A stretch of DNA of 64,000 nucleotides from contig LODT01000047.1 of the NCBI GenBank assembly GCA_001606155.1, positions 62,001 through 126,000 on the forward strand, given 5' to 3'. This DNA comes from Tieghemostelium lacteum (lineage: Eukaryota > Evosea > Eumycetozoa > Dictyosteliales > Raperosteliaceae). Positions within the stretch are counted from its first letter, which is position 1. Each line of letters starts with the position of its first letter. The notes under the pieces were generated by a model that worked only from the letters and a program-made list of their open reading frames with translations, was not told where the DNA came from and did not search any database. A program made the position numbers and the translations under genes. Of the stretch, positions 29,854 to 38,586 are shown piece after piece.

Positions 29854-32118
29854 CTATTTAACTTTATTTTTCAAAATTTCTTTTTTTTCTTGTAGTAGTT
29901 TTGAGTATTTAAGTTGTAGATGATTTTCAGTTTCCACTTGATCATAGAGATCATGTTGAACAGATTTGATTCTGTTTTCAAGTGAATTCAATTCCAGTGT
30001 ACGTAAATCTTGATAGCAATTCAACTCAATATTAGCCTTTTGAATAGACGAATACAACTCCTCAATAGACTGTACCAACTGTTTAGATCTATTTTGATAA
30101 CCACCATTATAAACTGTCAATTTCTTTTCCAATTGTTGAGATTTCATTTGATGACTCTTTAAGTCCTTTACAATCATCTCATAATCCATCTTTAAAGTCT
30201 CAATCCTTTGTTTCGAAGTCACCACCGATCTATCCACCAATTTATTATCACCAGGTACCACTTGAAAATTTTCCTGTAAACTATCCAATTCCTGTAAAAT
30301 TACATTTAAAACCATATCCTTATTCATACCACTAGATTTAATCTGTTCATTAATCAATTGATTTACTTGATCCATTTCCTTATTTGTATAATATTCATAT
30401 TGTAATTGATGTTCTGGTTGTTGTTGTTGCTGTTTTTGTTTCTGTTTACTACCACTACCATTAACTGCAAGTACCGGATACAATTGATTATCATTCTTTA
30501 TGATTTTATTCATCTCAATTGAAACCATTTTTTGAATCAAGTCCTGAGAAGAACTAATTTCAACTGGTTCATAAAGTCTAGGTAGATTTTTCTTTAGTAC
30601 ATTAGATCTATTCCTTTGTCTAAACTGTTCTTTATGTTTCAATTCCTCTTGTTTTCTAATATGTACTTCAGATTCATCTAATTCCATTGCAGATGCACCA
30701 CCTGTACTACTAGCACCAACACTCTGAGTATCCATATCAATATCCTCAGGCTCCACATCAGGTAAAGAAATCTTAATTTCATGTTTGGGTTTTGGTAAAT
30801 TTCTTAAACTCTCTAAAAGACTAGACTTATTTTTTTGTTGTTGAACTTGATTATCTCTTTCGATTTCCTCTCTATCTTGTAGAGAATCAAACTTTCTTTT
30901 AGGTGTCTGTGCAATTTGTAATAGTGGATTAGGAGTCTTACCAACAGAAGGAGTCTGTTGACTATCTTTACTATTTACAGGTTTTGTAATTTGTAAATTA
31001 GTGTTAACAAGATGAGGTGTTTGACCACCTTTCAAAGGTGTAGAAGCCACAGATAGATTATACAAATTCTGAGCTTCAATCATTATATTATCCTGCTGCA
31101 TAGGTGTTCTTTTCGTTCTCTGTTGTTGTAACTGTACCTCTAGTTCCTGACCTCCATTTACCCTCTCAAACTCTGCAATCTCTTCCAAATCATCATCCGT
31201 CAACTGAGGCAATGGTAAAAACATTTGAGTCTTTTTTCTATTCTTTATCTGTTGTACATCATTCAATTTAGAAACCTCCATCAACAGCCCAGGTAAATTC
31301 GTAATCTCTTTCTTCTTCTTCTTCAACTCCTCCAATTTATTATTCTTTTCTTGTTCCTCCAGATACTTTTTCTTCTCTAACTGATCTACACGCTTTCCTA
31401 TAAACTCCCTATCCTTATTCGGATCATTTATAATCTCCTCATCAGGTACCTGATAAAACCCAGCTTGTGGTTTCTTAAAAAATGGAATTTCGTGACTTTG
31501 GTCGAATTTTCCTCTTTCAATTTTTTTCTTTTGGTGCAGATACTGACCGGCAGCTTTGAGTTCTCTCTTCTTTTGAAGGAATGCCAGACGTCTGGCCTCT
31601 TCCAATTGCTTCTCTCTGAATTTTCTCTTTTCTTTTTTACCTTGTGTATTAGAGAGACGAGCTTTGGCCTCTGAAAGTGTTTCCTTTTCCTCTTCATCCA
31701 TATCAATAGGATCAGGTTTAGCAGGTTTAGTTTCAGGGTTAGGATCCATTTCCGAGTGTCTCTGAGGTCTTTCTGAAGAGGTCCCATCCTGTTGTTGTTG
31801 AACTTCATCTAAAAGTTTATTGTAATGGTCTAGACATTGTGCAGCTGTTCTTCCAACTTTTGAAGCAATTGTCTTCCACTGTGATGGAAAAATCTTTGCT
31901 AGGTGTAATAACATTTCCTCTTCCTCTCTATTCCATTCAATCTTCTTTATACTTGGGTCTAACCATTCATACCAACGTGCTTTACATTGTGCTGGTGTTT
32001 TTCTAGTTAACAATGATGATATTCTCGCCCATTGATTTAACCCATATTTCATAATAGCTACTTTTAATATCTCATCTTCTGTATTTCTCCAAACACCACC
32101 TTTACTATTATTTCTCAT
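29854..32118 (-). CDS. cdc5l: CDC5L, Myb protein of the Prp19/NineTeen complex
   Basis: The frame is open to 32226 but the conserved start is the ATG at 32118 (MRNNSKGGVWRNTEDEILK), giving 754 aa. Two N-terminal Myb repeats are complete: W..TED.ILK..IMKYG...W then KIEWNREEEEMLLHLAK. A DEEEKETLSEAKARL-like charged region follows, along with KFREKQLEEARR, the PHL motif region (GGQTPHLVNT) and a long C-terminal coiled coil. It joins the catalytic spliceosome and acts in cell-cycle progression. The start lies 86 bp from the stop of the TIG/EGF gene upstream of it. Single exon, as for most large genes here. Confidence 0.95.
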   Translation of the reverse strand: MRNNSKGGVWRNTEDEILKVAIMKYGLNQWARISSLLTRKTPAQCKARWYEWLDPSIKKIEWNREEEEMLLHLAKIFPSQWKTIASKVGRTAAQCLDHYNKLLDEVQQQQDGTSSERPQRHSEMDPNPETKPAKPDPIDMDEEEKETLSEAKARLSNTQGKKEKRKFREKQLEEARRLAFLQKKRELKAAGQYLHQKKKIERGKFDQSHEIPFFKKPQAGFYQVPDEEIINDPNKDREFIGKRVDQLEKKKYLEEQEKNNKLEELKKKKKEITNLPGLLMEVSKLNDVQQIKNRKKTQMFLPLPQLTDDDLEEIAEFERVNGGQELEVQLQQQRTKRTPMQQDNIMIEAQNLYNLSVASTPLKGGQTPHLVNTNLQITKPVNSKDSQQTPSVGKTPNPLLQIAQTPKRKFDSLQDREEIERDNQVQQQKNKSSLLESLRNLPKPKHEIKISLPDVEPEDIDMDTQSVGASSTGGASAMELDESEVHIRKQEELKHKEQFRQRNRSNVLKKNLPRLYEPVEISSSQDLIQKMVSIEMNKIIKNDNQLYPVLAVNGSGSKQKQKQQQQQPEHQLQYEYYTNKEMDQVNQLINEQIKSSGMNKDMVLNVILQELDSLQENFQVVPGDNKLVDRSVVTSKQRIETLKMDYEMIVKDLKSHQMKSQQLEKKLTVYNGGYQNRSKQLVQSIEELYSSIQKANIELNCYQDLRTLELNSLENRIKSVQHDLYDQVETENHLQLKYSKLLQEKKEILKNKVK

Positions 32119-32204
32119 ACTTTGAAAAAGATTAAAAAGATAAACTAAAATTTTTTTTTTTTTGAATTTTTCAAATGCAATCCAAGAGTTTTTTATTGTT
32201 GAAA

Positions 32205-35183
32205 TTAGAGTAATAATAGAATACAATAGGATAAGATAGTGAGTGCAATGTTGGTGTATAGTGTAGATGATATTGAAATATTATCAGGGTTGTTGGAGTC
32301 AAGGGAGCTGTTGGAACTGCTGTCTGTTGGATCGATAGTTGTACAATCAGTACCAGAATAGGGTGGAGTACATGTACATTGACCTGATGAGATGTTACAT
32401 TGTCCATTTGGAGTACAGGTATTTGGACATGATTTCTCAAAGATTAGTAATAGATTGTTGTTACCTACTACAGAGTCAACAGTGATTTTGATTACAACTG
32501 GATTTACAACAGTTTGTGGGTCAACATCATTACTGTATTCACAAATGATTTGAGTACTGTTAATAGAGGTAACTGTACATGGTTCATTATTAATCTGTAC
32601 ATCAAGTGACTCATCTGCAAAATTCTCACCTGTGATGGTGAATATTGTAGATTCATTTTCATTGAATTTATAGACATTTGGAGTTATAGATGATACAGTA
32701 GGTTGATGATAATTTGAATCGAAGGTATCACTTAAATCATTTGAGGTTGAGTATTGAGATAATGCAGTGACTGTAAATTCACCTGTACCAGATGGGAAAT
32801 TGCAAGTTGCTGTTGAAGGATAATTTGTAGATCCTGGGTAACTACAATCCATTGGGGTACCTCCAATTGATATAATAGTACTAACGAGGTATTCTCCAAA
32901 AATAGTAGTGATACCACCGTCTATAGATGGCAATGGGCTGATGGATGTTATCAATGGTGGTAAATTGAATGGGTAGGAAGAGTCAAGTGATTGACCATCG
33001 ACAGTCATGGTAAGATCATTTTTACGTACATCATTAGGTAGAGTTATAACAAGACCATGGTTATTTACATTGGAAACTGTAACAGATGTTGATCCAATAG
33101 ATGCTTGTACAAGTGATGTACTAGTTCCAAAATTATTACCACTAATACTGAATTTATTAGTTGGTGTCAATTGGGAGATGGATACAATGGATGGAGGTAG
33201 GTATTGGAAGGTTATGCTATTGGAAGTATAAGTAGTACCAGATGTTGTAATTTGAAGTTTAAATGTTTTTGTAGATGATATTCCACTAGATGGTGAGAAA
33301 ATGATACTATTGGCAGCTACGTTGTTTGCAATTGGTTCGATATTAGTTGTACCTTGAATTATATTAAAAGTTTCAGTTCCACTGGTTTTGAATGCAATAC
33401 CGTATATGGTTACTGGAACGGATCCATCAGTTGGTATTTTAAGAGGTTGAAAGGAGGTAATGTAGGGGTTGAGTGTAATACTACCATCTAACCAAGTGTT
33501 AGTTTGCATTGGTGAACTGTATACTTTTAATGTTGAGGTTCTAGATGCAACATTTCCAGATATTGTACAAGTTGAGGTTGTATCGGTATTGGAACATGAT
33601 AAACTAGTTGTTCCTAATTGAGTTGATATATAAGAAGGTGAGAAGAAGTTATGACCTTGGAGGACTATAGTGTTAGCAGATTGAGCATATGAATCTATAA
33701 CGGGTCTGGTGAATGTAAATAACTGAGGTGCAAAGTTTTGATTAGTCCATTGCCATGATGGATAAGCAATGGAGACGGATTTTGCAACTAATGGAGCCCA
33801 TGATGATACTGAGTTTGGTGGTAGGTTACATGTTAGAGTTGTAGAGTTTATGAATGAAGTATTTGCACATTGTACACCTTGGATAGTTAGAGTAAAGGTA
33901 TCATTTACAAAATTGGTTCCAGTAAGGGTTATGGTATTGGTGGATTGGTAGTATGGGATTGTGGTTGTTGAGGTTATTACTGGTTGTAAATGTGAACAAT
34001 CTTTACCTACATAGTCACCTGTACATGTACATCTTGACTTGAAACAGTTTCCATTACCACTACATTGGTTGGGACAGAGGTTTTGGTATGACATTTGCAA
34101 GACTGTAGCAGTTGGTGTTGCAATGTATAGAGTTTGACCTTGATATCCTATAGGATAAGAGAATGCATTCACACTAGCTGGGGTTACAATTTGGTTGGAT
34201 ATATAGGAAACTTGTGGGTTTCCACCATCAGTTCCAATAGTTGAGATACCAAGTTGGTTATTACTAGTTTTTAGTAATGAAAAGAATAATTGACCTAATT
34301 GATGATTATAATTAGCACTTAGACAACTACTGGAATCATTGGTAATTGTGTAGGAGTTAACAAATGTAACTGGTCCAGCCAAGTAATTTAAAACTACTAA
34401 TTTAATTTCACTATTAATAGAATAACAAGCATATATATAAAAACTATTAATAGCAGCTGCATATACAGTTCCAGTTCCAGTGTAAGTTTCGAAAGTATTA
34501 TCAGATGGTTTATATGAGTACACATTAGATCCAGCACCAAATATAATTTTTCCAGATGGTTCGTTATAAAAGAATGCAATATCACTTGTTATGGGTGGGT
34601 TTGGAGTAAAAGGTGTAGTTGCTCCAAATGAATTTGTATTTACCACCCAAATAGCCTTGTTAAGTGTCAATACTTTAGTTGCAGAAAATGTAGTGTAAAC
34701 ATATGCACTTGTGGTATTGTAAAATACATTTCTGATAAACATATTAATTTGTGGAGAATTAGTACCTAAGCTAACAGTACTAACACTGGTACCACCTAAT
34801 AATGGAACTGATACCAATTGTGTTGTTGTTAATACAAAGGCATAATAACCACTACACATTAAACCTGTAATATTATTACTGGTGATACTTGGAGAAGTTG
34901 TTGAACTAACTTGAGGTGTAGCAGCTATTGCAATATTGGAAGCAGCTAGATTAGTGGTAGAATATGGTGTAATTCCACTTCCAGATTGGATACAAAAATA
35001 TTGGTCACCAGAATAGTCAGAATTCATATTAAATTCACCTCTGGTCATGGAAGAAATTAATTGTTGAGTAAAGGTATAGAATTTAAGTTCACTAACAGCT
35101 CCAAAGATTTGTGATTGCACTGGATACATTAAAACAGTAAATATTATCACTATCGATGTTATTGCATATTTGTAATTATACAT
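32205..35183 (-). CDS. EGF + IPT/TIG surface protein, array copy 4 (last transcribed)
   Basis: 992 aa, ATG at 35183. Order: signal peptide (IVIIFTVLMYPVQS), an N-terminal domain of about 340 residues without a family match (beta-rich, perhaps a propeller), EGF-like CSGNGNCFKSRCTC, then five or six IPT/TIG beta-sandwich repeats (the ITSISPLPSIDGG and ITGENFAD type). A second EGF (CTPNGQCNISSGQCTC) follows, then a Ser/Asn-rich stalk and a hydrophobic end (IALTILSYCILLLL) suited to GPI addition or a TM. It resembles the TIG/EGF adhesion families of Dictyostelium (Tgr/LagC and ComC by architecture only). The stop is 86 bp before CDC5L. Confidence 0.85.
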   Translation of the reverse strand: MYNYKYAITSIVIIFTVLMYPVQSQIFGAVSELKFYTFTQQLISSMTRGEFNMNSDYSGDQYFCIQSGSGITPYSTTNLAASNIAIAATPQVSSTTSPSITSNNITGLMCSGYYAFVLTTTQLVSVPLLGGTSVSTVSLGTNSPQINMFIRNVFYNTTSAYVYTTFSATKVLTLNKAIWVVNTNSFGATTPFTPNPPITSDIAFFYNEPSGKIIFGAGSNVYSYKPSDNTFETYTGTGTVYAAAINSFYIYACYSINSEIKLVVLNYLAGPVTFVNSYTITNDSSSCLSANYNHQLGQLFFSLLKTSNNQLGISTIGTDGGNPQVSYISNQIVTPASVNAFSYPIGYQGQTLYIATPTATVLQMSYQNLCPNQCSGNGNCFKSRCTCTGDYVGKDCSHLQPVITSTTTIPYYQSTNTITLTGTNFVNDTFTLTIQGVQCANTSFINSTTLTCNLPPNSVSSWAPLVAKSVSIAYPSWQWTNQNFAPQLFTFTRPVIDSYAQSANTIVLQGHNFFSPSYISTQLGTTSLSCSNTDTTSTCTISGNVASRTSTLKVYSSPMQTNTWLDGSITLNPYITSFQPLKIPTDGSVPVTIYGIAFKTSGTETFNIIQGTTNIEPIANNVAANSIIFSPSSGISSTKTFKLQITTSGTTYTSNSITFQYLPPSIVSISQLTPTNKFSISGNNFGTSTSLVQASIGSTSVTVSNVNNHGLVITLPNDVRKNDLTMTVDGQSLDSSYPFNLPPLITSISPLPSIDGGITTIFGEYLVSTIISIGGTPMDCSYPGSTNYPSTATCNFPSGTGEFTVTALSQYSTSNDLSDTFDSNYHQPTVSSITPNVYKFNENESTIFTITGENFADESLDVQINNEPCTVTSINSTQIICEYSNDVDPQTVVNPVVIKITVDSVVGNNNLLLIFEKSCPNTCTPNGQCNISSGQCTCTPPYSGTDCTTIDPTDSSSNSSLDSNNPDNISISSTLYTNIALTILSYCILLLL

Positions 35184-35365
35184 TTTATATGACTGATTTT
35201 GCGTTGTGTCAAAAATTTAAAGAATAAAGTTGATTTTAGAATTTATCGAATTTAAAAAAAAAATCAAAAGATCTGGTTATAAACGAAAAGGCAGTTTTTT
35301 GTGTTTATAAAAATCTATTTTTGCATGAAGTTTATAAAATGTTTTATTTGAAAATAATTTAATGA

Positions 35366-38350
35366 TTAAATAAATATTGTGGTAATTAGGGAAAGTATGG
35401 TGGTGATGGTGAATATATTAGTTACTAATTTAGTAGATGGGGAGATGTTATCTGGTTCAGATGAAGCTGGTGGAACAAATGTAGAACAATCAGCTCCATT
35501 GTAGGATTCATTACATTTACATTTACCATCAGCAATGTTGCATTGTCCATTAGATGAACAGTTATTTGGACATGATTTCTCAAAGCTTAGTAATTGTTTA
35601 TTACTACCTACAATGTGGTTTACTGATATTGTAATGTTAACTGGATTTTCTACAGTTTCTGGATCAACATCTGAAATGTATTCACAAATGACCTGGGTGG
35701 GTGGAAGTACTTCAGTAACATTACATGGTTGATCATATATGGTTACTTCCAGATTTCTTTCTTCTATATTCTGGCCAGAAATGGTGAAGGTTTGATTGGC
35801 TGATCTTTTGTAGGATTTTGGAGAGATTGATGAGATTACAGGTTCATGATAGTTACTTTCAAAGTCTATGGTGTCTTGACCACCTGGGTATACAGATTTA
35901 ACTTTTATAGTAAAAAAGCCACAGTCTGGTAAGAGTGTACAATAGGCTTCTGATGGATAGTTACTTATGGTTTTAAAGGAACATGATAGAGAAACGTTAT
36001 CATTTACATCTGAATTCAAGGTAATTAAGGTATCATATAGATATTGACCATTAATAGTTACAAGTCCTCCACTGGTTGGTGGTAGAGGAGATATAGATGT
36101 AACTCTTGGAATTAGGTTCAAATCAATTCCAAGATTATTAGATTGTCCATCAACATCAACAGTTACTTTACCTTTTCTCATGTTTTCAATACCTCTAAAT
36201 ACAATTGAATTTTGAGTGACATTTAGAACTGTCATATCAAGTGTATTAGATTGAGTAGTGACATGAACTTGTACTAATACAACACTAGTACCAAAGTTAT
36301 CACCACTAATTGAGAATTCATTGTTTGGTGAATCTTTTTGGGTGACTTGGGTTATAGTTGGTGCAATATAAGTGTAAGTTACTGAATTAGATTGAATATC
36401 TCCAACTTGAACACTAATAGTTTTTGTAGTTACAATACCATTATTTGGAGTGAATATTATACTGCGTCCAGATACGGATGATGAATTTACAGTGATACTA
36501 AGAGTACCTTGTAAAACTTTAAATGTTTCAGTTCCTTCTGATGTAGCAAATGCAATACCACTTATGGTAACTTCTTGACTGTTATCAGCTTTAAATACAC
36601 TTGGTGATATATCATAGATATATGGAATTAGTAGTAACCGATTTTCATAATTTACAGATGGTATAGATATAGTATTGGTTCTATTTGGAATGATATCAGG
36701 AATATCACATGATAGTATATCTTGACCAACCTCAAATGCACATGTTAGATTAACACCACTTAGTTCAACCTGCATATATTGCAAAGGTAAGAAATCGTTA
36801 CCTTCCACAATAATCTTACTATTTAATTGTGAAACAGCTATAATGTGCGGTAATATGAATATATTCAATTTTAAAATAGGCATATTGTATTCAACAGTAG
36901 TGAATTTAATTGAAACATATTGACTTTGAGTTGGGACCCATGAAATTGTGGAATCTAATGGAAGAGCACATGTTAACAGTGTTTCGCTTACCCAAGTTGA
37001 ATTTTCACAAGTTAGTGATCCAATCGTAATTACCAGAGTGTCATTGATGAATTGTTGACCAATGATGGAGATGGTTGAGTTTGGTGATGTATATGGAATG
37101 GGGTCTAGACTGGTAAATACAGGTGGAGGATATGCACAATTCTTACCAACATATTCTGGAGAACATGTACAAGTACCGCCATAACAAGTTCCATGACCAC
37201 TACATAGATTTGGACATAGATTAGTGTATTTTATCATATGAACTTTAGCATCAGGAGTTGCAATGTATAATGTACTGTTTCTAGTGCCTATTGGGTAAGA
37301 GAATGTAGATTGTCCAGGTTGATTTGAAACTACATTATATGGTAATACATATCTCTGATCATATCCTTTACAATCAACTCCAATTGTAGATACAGTTAGA
37401 GTATTGGCATATCCAAACCAAGAAAAGAATACTTGACCTGCAGCACTATCAATTGTAGCACTAAGGCATTCATAGCCATATCCCATAAAGGCGGCATTTG
37501 AAAATTCAGGAGCACCAGTTTCGTTATTGTATGAATACACCATTAGAAATACTTGACCACTGGCATTTAAGGTACATAAATATATATATCTAACACCTTG
37601 AGAAACACCCAAAACAGCAGTATAGAATGAATAGTTTGCTAATGTTGCAGTTATTGGAATTGATGATGTCTCAGATTGTACATATATAACACTACCACCT
37701 CCATAAATATTATAACCCATACCATCATTCAAAAAGAATTTAATACTTGTACTCAATTGTACATTTGGTCCAAAATATGTAGGATTTTGAATAACATTGG
37801 ATACCATACCATACTGAAAAATTGACAATACATTACTATTTGAAAACAATGTAACAAAAAGATCTGTATTACCCTGATTTTTTGAATTGCATCTCATATA
37901 CATATTTGTTTGAGGATTGTTGGTAATAGTTTTTGGAGCATTATCAAAAACTGAACCAGATGCAAATGTCATTATTTGAGTATTTGTCATTACAATAGCT
38001 AATGAACCCTGATTGGAAATTGCTGTTATATTATTACTAATAATCAAAGGTGAAGTTGCTGAATTTACGGCTGTTGTTGCAACACTTGTAGCTAATGTAA
38101 CTCCAGCAGGCCATGCAGCAACATTAAATGTATAAATGTTACCAGAGGCATCATTAAATAAAAAGTAATCAATGTTTTCACCATATCCAAGTGTACCTGA
38201 AAATATACCTCTAACCATTGATGTTAGAGTTCCTCCACCTCCAATACTAGTTAAATTAACCATTAAAACATCACCAACATTTAATGCTGATGAATTTACA
38301 TTATAAAAATTATAAAATAATAAAAATACAAAAATTAGATTTAATTTCAT
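35366..38350 (-). CDS. EGF + IPT/TIG surface protein, array copy 3
   Basis: 994 aa, ATG at 38350. The architecture is the same as its neighbours: signal peptide (LIFVFLLFYNFYNVNS), long N-terminal domain, EGF (CSGHGTCYGGTCTC), TIG repeats with the recurrent VTSISPLPPTSGG and ITSIS-type strands, C-terminal EGF (CSSNGQCNIADGKCKC), Ser-rich stalk and hydrophobic end (NIFTITTILSLITTIFI). It is closer to the 41825-43795 copy in its TIG and C-terminal EGF parts than to the 32205 copy: CSSNGQCNIADGKC is shared by these two. Single exon. The shared upstream motif lies at 38445-38466. Confidence 0.85.
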   Translation of the reverse strand: MKLNLIFVFLLFYNFYNVNSSALNVGDVLMVNLTSIGGGGTLTSMVRGIFSGTLGYGENIDYFLFNDASGNIYTFNVAAWPAGVTLATSVATTAVNSATSPLIISNNITAISNQGSLAIVMTNTQIMTFASGSVFDNAPKTITNNPQTNMYMRCNSKNQGNTDLFVTLFSNSNVLSIFQYGMVSNVIQNPTYFGPNVQLSTSIKFFLNDGMGYNIYGGGSVIYVQSETSSIPITATLANYSFYTAVLGVSQGVRYIYLCTLNASGQVFLMVYSYNNETGAPEFSNAAFMGYGYECLSATIDSAAGQVFFSWFGYANTLTVSTIGVDCKGYDQRYVLPYNVVSNQPGQSTFSYPIGTRNSTLYIATPDAKVHMIKYTNLCPNLCSGHGTCYGGTCTCSPEYVGKNCAYPPPVFTSLDPIPYTSPNSTISIIGQQFINDTLVITIGSLTCENSTWVSETLLTCALPLDSTISWVPTQSQYVSIKFTTVEYNMPILKLNIFILPHIIAVSQLNSKIIVEGNDFLPLQYMQVELSGVNLTCAFEVGQDILSCDIPDIIPNRTNTISIPSVNYENRLLLIPYIYDISPSVFKADNSQEVTISGIAFATSEGTETFKVLQGTLSITVNSSSVSGRSIIFTPNNGIVTTKTISVQVGDIQSNSVTYTYIAPTITQVTQKDSPNNEFSISGDNFGTSVVLVQVHVTTQSNTLDMTVLNVTQNSIVFRGIENMRKGKVTVDVDGQSNNLGIDLNLIPRVTSISPLPPTSGGLVTINGQYLYDTLITLNSDVNDNVSLSCSFKTISNYPSEAYCTLLPDCGFFTIKVKSVYPGGQDTIDFESNYHEPVISSISPKSYKRSANQTFTISGQNIEERNLEVTIYDQPCNVTEVLPPTQVICEYISDVDPETVENPVNITISVNHIVGSNKQLLSFEKSCPNNCSSNGQCNIADGKCKCNESYNGADCSTFVPPASSEPDNISPSTKLVTNIFTITTILSLITTIFI

Positions 38351-38444
38351 TTCTAAAAGTTAAAAAAATTTTAAAAAGAAATTAGTAATAGTTTCAAAAG
38401 ATTCCTCTAGATCAAAAAGTTATTTTTGTTGCAATGTAAATTCT

Positions 38445-38466
38445 CCAATTCAAAGTATTTTTTTTG
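38445..38466 (-). promoter_or_regulatory. Shared upstream motif of TIG array (copy 3)
   Basis: The plus strand reads CCAATTCAAAGTATTTT, about 95-116 bp upstream of the start at 38350. The same core (CAATTCAAAGTA with T-run) lies 115-137 bp upstream of the 41580 start and, with an extra T (CAATTTCAAAGTATAA), 116-139 bp upstream of the 43795 start. It is absent upstream of the 35183 start. A candidate regulatory element; function inferred only from position and conservation. Confidence 0.45.
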
Positions 38467-38586
38467 TTAGAATAGGTTGTGTAGATATTTATCATTTGAA
38501 AAAATTGGTATATTAAATTTGCAGTTTTTCAAATAAATCAACCAAAAGTTTCCTAAAATAACTTTTATGACTTATATTACAACAGT